From positions 62,001 to 126,000 of the forward strand of contig NZ_WHPF01000002.1 of NCBI RefSeq assembly GCF_013106755.1: DNA of 64,000 nucleotides, in the 5' to 3' direction. This document shows, in pieces, positions 40,904-48,798 of the stretch (the stretch's first letter is position 1; each line of letters begins with the position of its first letter). The notes under the pieces are model-generated. The model ran no database searches, was not told the DNA's origin, and saw nothing but the letters and a program-made list of their open reading frames with translations. The translations under genes were made by a program, and so were the position numbers. Source of the DNA: Limnovirga soli (lineage in GTDB: Bacteria > Bacteroidota > Bacteroidia > Chitinophagales > Chitinophagaceae).

Positions 40904-40935
40904 TTTGGTTGTTATTATTTAAACCCTTACTTTTG
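40904..40935 (+). promoter_or_regulatory. Likely promoter of rpmI-rplT
   Basis: -33 TTTG (40904-40907), 20-bp spacer, -7 TACTTTTG (40928-40935). It leaves a leader of about 75-80 bases before rpmI, where an L20-binding autoregulatory site could lie, although no structure was resolved. Confidence 0.55.
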
Positions 40936-41019
40936 CCGCCCAATTTTCCCACAAGGCCTAATCAAGTGTGCTGCCAGTGCAGTGCCGCCAGTAGGGAGTA
41001 ATCTTAAACAGATTATATA

Positions 41020-41217
41020 ATGCCAAAAGTTAAAACAAACTCAAGCGCCAAGAAGCGTTTTAAGGTGACAGGAACAGGAGAAATCACCTTTCAGAAAGCA
41101 TTTAAACGTCACATTCTTACCAAAAAATCTAAAAAGCGTAAACGTGCCATGCGTATTAAAGGCAGCGTTGCAGCGCCAAATAAGGATTTTGTAATGCGTT
41201 TATTACGTTTGAAATAA
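41020..41217 (+). CDS. rpmI: 50S ribosomal protein L35
   Basis: 65 aa, strongly basic. Seen: [41 protein letters not shown]. Component of the large subunit. Immediately precedes rplT, the normal pairing. The usual upstream infC is not present; a globin gene and a repeat-bearing gap take its place, and the pair seems to have its own promoter. Confidence 0.97.
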   Translation: MPKVKTNSSAKKRFKVTGTGEITFQKAFKRHILTKKSKKRKRAMRIKGSVAAPNKDFVMRLLRLK

Positions 41218-41312
41218 ACCACTTTCCTGAAAGAATTGATTAACATTAATTTACAAATCATTTCGGAAAAGGTAGTAAACGCCACCCATACCGGAATTTA
41301 AAAAAATTAACT

Positions 41313-41657
41313 ATGCCTCGTTCAAAAAATGCCGTAGCATCAAGGGCCAGAAGAAAAAAGATACTTAACCAGGCCAAAGGTTATTATGGTAAACGTAAAA
41401 ACGTTTATACCGTTGCCAAGAATATTGTAGAAAAAGGTATGACTTACAGCTATGTTGGCCGTAAGTTGAAAAAACGTGAATACCGCCAGTTGTGGATTGC
41501 ACGTATTAACGCTGCTGTAAGAAATGAAGGAATGACTTATAGCGAGTTTATTGATAAACTAAACAAAAAAGGTATTGAAGTTAACCGTAAAATGCTTGCT
41601 GATTTGGCTATGAATGAGCCTACCAGCTTTACTGCATTGGTTAATTCAGTTAAATAG
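41313..41657 (+). CDS. rplT: 50S ribosomal protein L20
   Basis: 114 aa, basic. Seen: [60 protein letters not shown] and [18 protein letters not shown]. Early-assembly protein of the large subunit and, in other bacteria, translational repressor of its own operon. It follows rpmI after 95 bp and ends with a strong terminator. Confidence 0.98.
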   Translation: MPRSKNAVASRARRKKILNQAKGYYGKRKNVYTVAKNIVEKGMTYSYVGRKLKKREYRQLWIARINAAVRNEGMTYSEFIDKLNKKGIEVNRKMLADLAMNEPTSFTALVNSVK

Positions 41658-41678
41658 TTGAAGTTTTTATTGCAAAAA

Positions 41679-41712
41679 GAGCCGGATACAATGTGTCCGG
41701 CTCTTTTTTTTT
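41679..41712 (+). terminator. Terminator of rpmI-rplT
   Basis: GAGCCGGATAC...GTGTCCGGCTC, an 11-bp stem with one wobble, followed by nine T. Confidence 0.95.
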
Positions 41713-41861
41713 ATGTCTTATAGCAGATGTTTAAGCCAGTGGCAACAATGTTTGAAAGCATTATTCCGCCCTCAGTAATGGTTGAAGGTTAAGGAATTAT
41801 ATTATTTTCTATAGAAAGCTGCACAGCTTCTTTTTTTTCTGCTATTATTATTGCAATAAGC

Positions 41862-41869
41862 TACTTTTG
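41862..41869 (+). promoter_or_regulatory. Possible -7 box of the arginine decarboxylase gene
   Basis: TACTTTTG lying 37 bp before the start codon. No convincing TTTG at -33. Confidence 0.35.
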
Positions 41870-41906
41870 CAAAAATTTTTTTATTCAAAAAATGCCTTCG
41901 TAAAGA

Positions 41907-43364
41907 ATGAATAATACCTATACCGGTCTGGTGAAACAAACATTTCACTTCCCCCAGGATGGTTTTGATTTGGGAGACAATGGATACCTTGAATTCAACG
42001 ACCTGAATTTAAAAGATCTGATTGAGAAATATGGTACTCCCATGAAGCTTACTTATTTGCCCAAAATTGGTAAGCAAATTAATAAGGCCAAGACCATGTT
42101 TGCCAATGCTTTTAAGAAACATAAGTATGAGGGTAAATATTTTTATTGTTACTGTACTAAAAGCTCACATTTCTCTTTCATAGTAGAAGAGGCATTAAAG
42201 CATGAGATTCATCTGGAAACCTCTTATGCTTACGATATTGAAATAATTAATAAACTGTACCAGCGCCGTAAGATTACAAAAGATACATTTATCATTTGTA
42301 ATGGCTACAAGCAAAAAAGCTATACCTCCCGCATTGCAAAACTGATTAATACCGGCTTTAAAAACGTTATTCCTATTCTGGATAATATTCAGGAACTGGA
42401 AGCATATAAAAGAAGTGTTAAACACCCTTTTAAATTAGGTATCCGTATTGCAGCAGAAGAAGAACCCAACTTTCCTTTTTATACCTCCCGCTTAGGTATC
42501 AGGGCAAAAGATATACTGGAGTTTTATGTAGACCAAATTGAAGGTTTTGAACATAAGTTTCAGCTAAAAATGCTGCATATTTTTCTTAATAAGGGTATTA
42601 AGGATGATATTTATTACTGGAGTGAATTAAATAAAATTATTAACCTCTACTGCCAGTTAAAAAAGATTTGTCCAGAGCTGGATTCTATCAATATTGGCGG
42701 TGGTTTCCCCATTAAACATTCACTGGGTTTTGAATACGATTACCAGTTTATGATTAATGAAATTGTTGGTAATATAAAGAAGGGATGTAAAAGAGCCAAT
42801 GTACCTATGCCCAATATTTATACTGAATTTGGCAGCTTTACCGTAGGGGAGAGCATGGCCCATATTTACAGTGTAATTGGCCAAAAAGTACAGAACGACA
42901 GGGAAATATGGTATATGATTGATTCATCATTTATTACCACCCTGCCCGATACATGGGGAATTGGCGAAAAGTTCCTGATGCTGCCCATAAATAAGTGGGG
43001 GAATGAATACCAACGGGTGGTGCTGGGAGGCATTACCTGTGATAGCCATGATTATTACGATTCTGAAGAACATATAAATGAGGTGTTTTTGCCAAAATTA
43101 ACCACAGAGTCCGGAGGGTTAAACGGTCAACAGCCCAATGGTTACTCCACTGCCAACGACAAGGAAACGCTTTATGTAGGTTTCTTTCATACGGGTGCTT
43201 ACCAGGATCAGATTAGTGGGTATGGCGGTATTAAACACTGTCTTATACCATCTCCTCAACATATTATAGTTGGCCACGACAAAACCGGCAAACTGGTAGA
43301 TTGGGTATATGCCAAAGAGCAAACTGCACAAAGCATGCTTAAAATTTTGGGCTATATGCGATAA
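41907..43364 (+). CDS. speA: Arginine decarboxylase (alanine-racemase-fold PLP enzyme)
   Basis: 485 aa. Converts arginine to agmatine, the first step of the agmatine route to polyamines. Seen: PLP-lysine motif KYFYCYCTKSSHF in an alpha/beta-barrel N-terminal domain (fold type III), the phosphate-binding region SINIGGGFPIKHSL, TEFGSFTVGESMAH, then ITCDSHDYYD and VGFFHTGAYQ in the C-terminal beta domain with the second-subunit catalytic Cys-Asp (CDS). The sequence follows the Bacteroidetes-type SpeA pattern, shorter than the E. coli enzyme (~650 aa). Ends with a clear terminator. Confidence 0.88.
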   Translation: MNNTYTGLVKQTFHFPQDGFDLGDNGYLEFNDLNLKDLIEKYGTPMKLTYLPKIGKQINKAKTMFANAFKKHKYEGKYFYCYCTKSSHFSFIVEEALKHEIHLETSYAYDIEIINKLYQRRKITKDTFIICNGYKQKSYTSRIAKLINTGFKNVIPILDNIQELEAYKRSVKHPFKLGIRIAAEEEPNFPFYTSRLGIRAKDILEFYVDQIEGFEHKFQLKMLHIFLNKGIKDDIYYWSELNKIINLYCQLKKICPELDSINIGGGFPIKHSLGFEYDYQFMINEIVGNIKKGCKRANVPMPNIYTEFGSFTVGESMAHIYSVIGQKVQNDREIWYMIDSSFITTLPDTWGIGEKFLMLPINKWGNEYQRVVLGGITCDSHDYYDSEEHINEVFLPKLTTESGGLNGQQPNGYSTANDKETLYVGFFHTGAYQDQISGYGGIKHCLIPSPQHIIVGHDKTGKLVDWVYAKEQTAQSMLKILGYMR

Positions 43365-43381
43365 TTTATTTTTATGTACTT

Positions 43382-43414
43382 AAAAGCCGCTACATTTATT
43401 TAGCGGCTTTTTTT
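43382..43414 (+). terminator. Terminator of speA
   Basis: AAAGCCGCTA (from 43383) / TAGCGGCTTT (43401-43410), 10-bp stem with T-run. Confidence 0.92.
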
Positions 43415-43468
43415 ATAAGCGGTTGTGATACTGTATTTAAACTAATTAATTTCAATAAAAATTAAGGT

Positions 43469-43924
43469 ATGCCAAAAATTGTTATTTGCTTATGCTCGTT
43501 TATGCTGGTATTCTCAGTAATATCAAAAGCACAATCCGACGAAGAATCGGTAAAAGCAGTTATCAATACTATGTTTGCTGCAATGAAAGCTGGTGATGGT
43601 AATACTTTGATGCAATGCTTTGCGGATAGTGCCATTTTGCAAGGTGTGGCAGTGAAAAATGGGAATGTAACTATTGAAAACGAATCAGTTAAAGATTTTG
43701 CAAAAACAATTAGTCAGCTACCCAAAGATGCTGCAGATGAGCGTATAACTTTTGATCTTATAAAAATTGATTGTAATCTGGCTATTGCCTGGACACCCTA
43801 TCAGTTCTATTATAAAGGCCAGTTTAGCCATTGCGGGGTAGATTCTTATCAATTGGTAAAAATAAATGGCAGCTGGAAAATTCAATATCTGATTGATACC
43901 CGCAGAAAAGAAGGTTGTAAATAG
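43469..43924 (+). CDS. SnoaL/NTF2-like exported protein
   Basis: 151 aa. Seen: signal peptide MPKIVICLCSFMLVFSVISK-AQ, then an NTF2-like cone fold: ESVKAVINTMFAAMKAGDGN, TLMQCFADSAILQG, KDFAKTISQLP, CNLAIAWTPYQFYYKGQF, HCGVDSYQLVKINGSWKIQY. This resembles the DUF4440/SnoaL-like group, which covers enzymes and binding proteins alike. Monocistronic. Function not predictable. Confidence 0.82.
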   Translation: MPKIVICLCSFMLVFSVISKAQSDEESVKAVINTMFAAMKAGDGNTLMQCFADSAILQGVAVKNGNVTIENESVKDFAKTISQLPKDAADERITFDLIKIDCNLAIAWTPYQFYYKGQFSHCGVDSYQLVKINGSWKIQYLIDTRRKEGCK

Positions 43925-43960
43925 GGTATTAGCCCGGCTACGGATGCTACATCGGTTTTA

Positions 43961-44080
43961 CTTGCGTCGCACACTTGTACGTCAGGATGATAAAGCAGCA
44001 GTTTTGGTAATAACATAAATGGTGCTACATGCTGCCATATACCCGGAACCCTGAACCGAGCGTGGCAAGCGGCGATGCCA
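43961..44080. repeat. Dispersed repeat, inverted pair (second half decayed), convergent gap
   Basis: Forward core CTTGCGTCGCACACTTGTAC at 43961-43980. The reverse half around 44056-44080 reads ccgagcgtggcaagcggcgatgcca, retaining the outer gcggcgatgcca. Confidence 0.85.
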
Positions 44081-44098
44081 TAATTATCTACAGCCGGC

Positions 44099-44746
44099 TT
44101 ACACCATGTATTTATCCAATAAGAGCATAAAATAATCCCGGCTAATCATAGTAGCCCCCAAACTTTCCAGGTGAGGTGTATATATCTGGCAATCTATTAA
44201 TGCTATACCTTCAGTAACCAATTGATTTACATAGCTAATAAATGCGTATTTGCTGGCATTGCTTACCAGGCTAAACATACTTTCACCAAAAAAAACCTTA
44301 CCCATTTTTATACCATATAAGCCACCCACCAACTGGTTATTTTGCCAAACTTCGGCACTATGCGCATAGCCAGCTTTGTGTAGGTTATTGTATGCATTTT
44401 CCACCTCGTTGGTAATCCAGGTGCCATATTGGCCCGGTCTCAATGTAGATTTACAATGTTGAATTACTGCTGAAAATGCAGTATTAATCCGAAAATCGAA
44501 AGCCTGCTTTTTAAACAATTGCTGCATGCTTTTGCTTACTTTAAGGTGCTTAGGGTATAAAACAAACCTGGGATCGGGGCACCACCACAAAGGAACTTTC
44601 TCTTCAAACCAGGGGAAAATACCACTTTTATAAGCCAGTAATAAGCGTTCTTTGGAAAGGTTGCCTCCTACAGCCAACAACCCATCCTCTTCAGCATCTT
44701 CCACCGGGGGGAACCATAACTGCTCTGTTAAAATATGGATTGCCAT
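44099..44746 (-). CDS. aat: Leucyl/phenylalanyl-tRNA--protein transferase
   Basis: 215 aa. Adds Leu or Phe to proteins with N-terminal Arg or Lys, creating N-degrons for ClpS-ClpAP/ClpCP. Seen: WFPPVEDAEEDGLLAVGGNL, LLLAYKSGIFPWFEE, PLWWCPDPRFVLYP, the tRNA-site GQYGTWITNEVENAYNNLHK, GYAHSAEVWQNNQLVGGLYG and FFGESMFS. Full-length and typical. It follows clpS by 29 bp on the same strand, an arrangement of two N-degron genes. Confidence 0.96.
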   Translation of the reverse strand: MAIHILTEQLWFPPVEDAEEDGLLAVGGNLSKERLLLAYKSGIFPWFEEKVPLWWCPDPRFVLYPKHLKVSKSMQQLFKKQAFDFRINTAFSAVIQHCKSTLRPGQYGTWITNEVENAYNNLHKAGYAHSAEVWQNNQLVGGLYGIKMGKVFFGESMFSLVSNASKYAFISYVNQLVTEGIALIDCQIYTPHLESLGATMISRDYFMLLLDKYMV

Positions 44747-44775
44747 GTTTATCTTTAATCGGAGGGCAAATTAAA

Positions 44776-45081
44776 TTACTTGGATTGTTCTATAGTGGCG
44801 CCAATACCTCTTTCAGAAATGGCTTCCCTTAAAGGCTTTAAAGTTTGGTAATCACCATTTTTTACAGCGCATTTACCTTTAAAATGAATGATAAGGGTAC
44901 ACTGTTCTGCCTGTTCTGGTGTATGGTCGCATACTTCAATCAGCGTTTCAATTACATGATCAAAAGTATTTACCTCATCATTCCAAACAATAAGGTTATA
45001 CGGAAGCTGTACTTCTGTTAATACCGCAATATCTTCTTCTTCAAACGGGTTTGTTGAGGTATGTCCATACATCACATTCAT
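44776..45081 (-). CDS. clpS: ATP-dependent Clp protease adaptor ClpS
   Basis: About 101 aa from the chosen start; other in-frame ATG codons lie 6 codons upstream and 3 downstream. Adaptor that hands N-degron substrates to the Clp unfoldase. Seen: variable acidic N-terminus (FEEEDIAVLTE), then the folded core PYNLIVWNDEVNTFDHVIET, LIEVCDHTPEQAEQCTLIIH, FKGKCAVKNGDYQTLKP; the DD/ND motif and the C-terminal LREAISERGIGATIE are typical. Paired with aat. Confidence 0.94.
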   Translation of the reverse strand: MNVMYGHTSTNPFEEEDIAVLTEVQLPYNLIVWNDEVNTFDHVIETLIEVCDHTPEQAEQCTLIIHFKGKCAVKNGDYQTLKPLREAISERGIGATIEQSK

Positions 45082-45411
45082 AGCCGTAAAATTATACAAT
45101 TAAGCAGAATAGACTAAGAATTGTTAATGCCTGCTGCATAGGAATTGTGGTTTTTATGGGCAATTTTGAAAATCAAATTGGCATTAACTACTTGTTAAAC
45201 AGCCGTTTAAATAAGAAATAGAGTATAAAATGTAGTGTATAAATAACACTTATTACCATCAAAGCGTCATTTTTACACAATTCTTAAATCCTTAGCAGAA
45301 AAATTAGTACTTTTGCCAGCTAATTTTTATTTTTATAAAGAATAACAATTAGTTTGTATTTGTTTCAACCAAAAATCTGTCTTAATAACAAGTAAATAGT
45401 AATTATCCAAT
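45082..45411. other. Divergent gap between clpS and rpoD
   Basis: 330 bp, AT-rich, no repeat core and no gene. A possible -7 box TACTTTTG for rpoD lies at 45308-45315, giving a leader of about 90 bases; the -33 element is unclear. Confidence 0.45.
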
Positions 45412-46269
45412 ATGAGGCAACTCAAAATCGCTACACAGATCACTAATCGTGACTCGCAAGCCGTAGAAAAGTATCTGCAGGAAATTTCAAAAATTCCAAT
45501 GATCACTCCCGAAGAGGAAACAACACTGGCACAGCGTATCAAAATGGGTGATCAAAGAGCGCTTGACAAATTGGTGCAAGCCAATTTACGTTTTGTGGTA
45601 TCTGTTGCCAAGCAGTACCAACATCAGGGTCTTAGCCTAAGTGATCTTATCAACGAGGGAAATCTCGGCCTTATTAAGGCGGCACAACGCTTTGATGAGA
45701 CAAAGGGCTTCAAATTTATTTCTTACGCTGTATGGTGGATTCGCCAGTCCATTTTACAGGCATTGGCCGAACAAGGCAGATTGGTTCGCTTACCTCAAAA
45801 CAAAATTGGTACCTACAACAAAGCCAATAAAGCCTATATGGCATTTGAACAGGAGCATGAGCGGGAACCATCTACCGAGGAACTGGCAGACATTCTGGAA
45901 ATGAGCGAAACCGAAATCAACAACATTTTCCAAAGTAATACCCGTCATACTTCGCTGGATGCACCTGTGCACGAAGCAGAAGATGTAGCCATGGGTGATT
46001 TGCTGGAAGGTGGTGATGATACCGATGACGATGTGATGAAAGACTCATTACGTGAAGAAATTCGCAGGGTATTAAAATCATTAAGCCCACGCGAAGCAGA
46101 AATTGTAAATGCCTATTTTGGACTAGATGGCGAAAATGGCGTTACCATCGAGCAAATTGGTATGAAATACGATCTTACCAAAGAACGTATTCGTCAAATT
46201 AAAGAAAGAGCTATTAAGCGCTTACAAAAAGCACGTTATAGCAATGCATTAAAAGCCTATTTAGGTTAA
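45412..46269 (+). CDS. rpoD: Primary RNA polymerase sigma factor
   Basis: 285 aa; the housekeeping sigma factor of Bacteroidetes, which lacks region 1.1 and is shorter than proteobacterial RpoD. Seen: region 1.2 (MRQLKIATQITNRDSQAVEKYL), region 2 with DLINEGNLGLIKAAQRFDET and FISYAVWWIRQSILQALAEQ, region 3 from about 135, and region 4 with LSPREAEIVNAYFGLDGENG and the -35-recognition helix-turn-helix IEQIGMKYDLTKERIRQIKE. Recognises the TAnnTTTG-type promoters seen elsewhere in the window (established for the phylum). Monocistronic, with a terminator. Confidence 0.97.
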   Translation: MRQLKIATQITNRDSQAVEKYLQEISKIPMITPEEETTLAQRIKMGDQRALDKLVQANLRFVVSVAKQYQHQGLSLSDLINEGNLGLIKAAQRFDETKGFKFISYAVWWIRQSILQALAEQGRLVRLPQNKIGTYNKANKAYMAFEQEHEREPSTEELADILEMSETEINNIFQSNTRHTSLDAPVHEAEDVAMGDLLEGGDDTDDDVMKDSLREEIRRVLKSLSPREAEIVNAYFGLDGENGVTIEQIGMKYDLTKERIRQIKERAIKRLQKARYSNALKAYLG

Positions 46270-46290
46270 ATTACCAATAGCATCTATTTA

Positions 46291-46318
46291 AACCTCCTGC
46301 TTTTGCGGGAGGTTTTTT
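46291..46318 (+). terminator. Terminator of rpoD
   Basis: AACCTCCTGC-tttt-GCGGGAGGTT with one wobble, then a T-run. Confidence 0.92.
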
Positions 46319-46355
46319 GTTTTATACCCGGCATTGGTACCTGTATGCAGCTTTA

Positions 46356-46375
46356 CTTGCGTCGCACTCTTGTAC
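46356..46375 (+). repeat. Dispersed-repeat core
   Basis: Perfect CTTGCGTCGCACTCTTGTAC behind the rpoD terminator, followed by gttcagtacaatatgcag. Confidence 0.9.
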
Positions 46376-46520
46376 GTTCAGTACAATATGCAGCTGCTAA
46401 AGCATACCACTTATATACAAAAATTAATATCTGGCCACTATTGGTATATGATAATCAGGTGTTGGTCGCAATGTTTTAAAATGCCGACTAAAAAATAAAA
46501 AATCTCATTACTTTGGTGTT

Positions 46521-47555
46521 ATGAAACCTGTATGGTACAATAAAAAGTGGGTAGTTGTATTGCTGCATACAATCACCTGGGCAGTTATATTTACGCTACC
46601 ATTTCTTATGCGCACTTCCAGTAACGATCCGCATAAGCCTCCGCCAAACGATGGGTTTATTATGTTTTACATGGTAACAAGCTGTATCTGGATAGGTTTT
46701 TTTTACCTTAATTCCCTGGTACTTTTCCCCCGATTCCTCACCAAGCATAAATACTGGGTTTATATTATACTACAATTGCTGCTATTGTTTGTTATATCAG
46801 TTATAAACAATATTTTTTTTAATTTACTGGTAAGACATTCCCCCTACAGCATTCCCAATTTCTTTGTTTATAATACTTTTCCTTATTTGTTTATTTTGGC
46901 GGGTAGTACTGCATACCGAATGATACTCGACAAGATACAATCCGATAAGTTGATGCAGGATAAGGAAAATGAAAATTTAAAAACAGAGCTTTTATTTCTT
47001 CGGTCTCAGGTAAGTCCGCATTTCATGTTTAATGTATTAAATAATATGGTAGCATTAGCCCGGAAGCAATCTGATCAGCTGGAACCTTCCTTAATCAAGC
47101 TTTCTTCTTTAATGCGCTATATGTTGTACGAAACTGATGAAGACATGGTACCATTGGAAAAAGAAACCGAGTACCTTCAAAGCTATATTGATTTGCAGCA
47201 ACAGCGATTTGGTAATAAGGTTTGCGTTAATGCCTCCTTAAAAGAATTGGATGGCACCTACGATATTGAACCTATGCTGCTTATACCATTTGTAGAAAAC
47301 GCCTTTAAACATGGTACAGGTTTAGTAGAGAATGCCCAAATAGATATTGAGTTAAGGGCCAAAAACGATATGTTGTATTTTACTGTTCGCAATAAATTCA
47401 ACCCGTCTGCTGAGGAGGAGAAAGATAAAACTTCAGGTATTGGATTAACCAATGTGGAAAGACGGCTAAGTTTATTATATGGCAAAAATCATACTTTGCT
47501 TATCAATAAAAATGATGGTTGGTTTACCATTTCACTTCAATTAAATTTACATTGA
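46521..47555 (+). CDS. LytS-type sensor histidine kinase
   Basis: 344 aa. Seen: four membrane helices (about 11-29, 47-66, 77-100, 108-130), a short coiled coil (DKIQSDKLMQDKENENLKTE) and the His_kinase domain with LRSQVSPHFMFNVLNNMVAL, phospho-acceptor His167, then a divergent HATPase with LIPFVENAFKHG and KTSGIGLTNVERRLSLLYG. No extracellular domain beyond short loops, so the signal is probably within the membrane or cell envelope. Its stop overlaps the start of the LytTR regulator gene (TGATG), so the two are translationally coupled. Confidence 0.94.
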   Translation: MKPVWYNKKWVVVLLHTITWAVIFTLPFLMRTSSNDPHKPPPNDGFIMFYMVTSCIWIGFFYLNSLVLFPRFLTKHKYWVYIILQLLLLFVISVINNIFFNLLVRHSPYSIPNFFVYNTFPYLFILAGSTAYRMILDKIQSDKLMQDKENENLKTELLFLRSQVSPHFMFNVLNNMVALARKQSDQLEPSLIKLSSLMRYMLYETDEDMVPLEKETEYLQSYIDLQQQRFGNKVCVNASLKELDGTYDIEPMLLIPFVENAFKHGTGLVENAQIDIELRAKNDMLYFTVRNKFNPSAEEEKDKTSGIGLTNVERRLSLLYGKNHTLLINKNDGWFTISLQLNLH

Positions 47556-48274
47556 TGCTTAGATGTATGGCCATAGACGATGAACCGCTTGCCCTGGAAT
47601 TACTTGAGGATAATATAAGTAAAGTACCCTACCTGCAATTAGTTGCATCCTGCAGCAATCCATTGGAAGCCATGAAAATATTACAGGAACAGGAAATTGA
47701 CCTTGTTTTTCTTGATATCCAAATGCCAGGGCTAACTGGTTTACAGTTTATACAAAGTCTGGCTGTAAAGCCCATGTTTATTTTAATTACAGCTTACGAA
47801 AAATATGCTTTGCAGGGCTTTAACCTGGATGTTACAGATTATATGGTAAAGCCTGTTTCTCTGGAACGTTTTATAAAGGGTTGCAATAAAGCATGGGATA
47901 TTTTTCAATTAAAACAAAAAGGTAAAGAAACCGTTACAGCCGAAGTAAAGCCAGATTATTTTTTTGTAAATGTAGAATACAAACTGGTAAAAGTTGTTTT
48001 TGCTGATATTACCTGGATTGAAGGTTTAAAGGACTATATTAAAATACATCTGGTACCTCCGGCAAAACCTGTAATTACCAGGATGAGTATGAAGAGTATG
48101 GAAGACCAATTGCCAAAAACTGATTTTATTCGTATTCACAAATCCTATATCGTTTCCTCTGCAAGCATAACTGCAGTAATGAAAAATACTGTTTTTATTC
48201 ATGATCTGGAATTGCCCGTTGGCGAAAGTTACCGTGATGCATTAACTTTTTTAACCGGCCGTAACACAGTTTAG
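47555..48274 (+). CDS. LytTR-family response regulator
   Basis: 239 aa from MLRCMAIDDEP; the longer frame overlaps the kinase gene. Seen: receiver domain with acidic AIDDEP, phospho-acceptor Asp54 in VFLDIQMPG, Thr/Lys switch residues in LITAYEKY and DYMVKPVS, a linker, and a LytTR DNA-binding domain (about 135-235) with YFFVNVEYKLVKVVFADITW, IEGLKDYIKIH, FIRIHKSYIVSSASI. Partner of the adjacent kinase. Target genes unknown; the TonB-type receptor gene downstream is a possible one. Confidence 0.95.
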   Translation: MLRCMAIDDEPLALELLEDNISKVPYLQLVASCSNPLEAMKILQEQEIDLVFLDIQMPGLTGLQFIQSLAVKPMFILITAYEKYALQGFNLDVTDYMVKPVSLERFIKGCNKAWDIFQLKQKGKETVTAEVKPDYFFVNVEYKLVKVVFADITWIEGLKDYIKIHLVPPAKPVITRMSMKSMEDQLPKTDFIRIHKSYIVSSASITAVMKNTVFIHDLELPVGESYRDALTFLTGRNTV

Positions 48275-48435
48275 GGTACTGATTTGATTTATAATTTTCG
48301 ATTGTGTAAAAAAAGTCTCAACATTTTCCAGTTTCATCGCTTTTATACCTGGTTACATATTTTCGTAATTAGTTTTGCAGCAATAATTAAGAGCTATAAA
48401 ATAGTCTCATAAGCGGCAATAAAAGGCCGTTTAGG

Positions 48436-48461
48436 CCTTCTGTTTTTACAGAGGGTTTTTT
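48436..48461 (+). terminator. Terminator in the gap behind the LytTR gene
   Basis: CCTTCTG-tttttа-type loop-CAGAGGG followed by six T; the stem carries one G-T pair. It lies about 160 bp behind the regulator stop. Confidence 0.6.
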
Positions 48462-48551
48462 GTGCGTTGGCTTTAAGTATTCTTATTTGAATGATGTTGT
48501 GATAGTTGTTTTATTATTGGTTATTGTTAATTGCTGCATAGTATTGTTATA

Positions 48552-48571
48552 GTACAAGAGTGCGACGCAAG
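48552..48571 (-). repeat. Dispersed-repeat core
   Basis: Perfect reverse core GTACAAGAGTGCGACGCAAG, followed by caaagctgcataagg. Confidence 0.9.
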
Positions 48572-48798
48572 CAAAGCTGCATAAGGGTTTTAGCAGGGTT
48601 AATAAAATTTGGTAATAATATAAGTGTACCTGTTTGTATTGCATTAATCGTGAATTTTCAATTAAAGTGTTGTTTCATTTTTTGATTTACCACTTATAAC
48701 TATATTCTTTCTTTCGTCGCAGAATTTTTTCTGCTTGTCTCATTTGTTATAATTATAATTTTTCAGGTATTAGTTTTACAGAAATTATATAAATAGTA

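Larger units (their letters stand above)
48275..48798. other. 524-bp gap without genes
   Basis: Contains a terminator-like hairpin (48436-48461), a reverse dispersed-repeat core (48552-48571) and an AT-rich leader before the receptor gene. A fragment ctttcgtcgcag near 48710 recalls the repeat but is too short to call. Confidence 0.6.
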
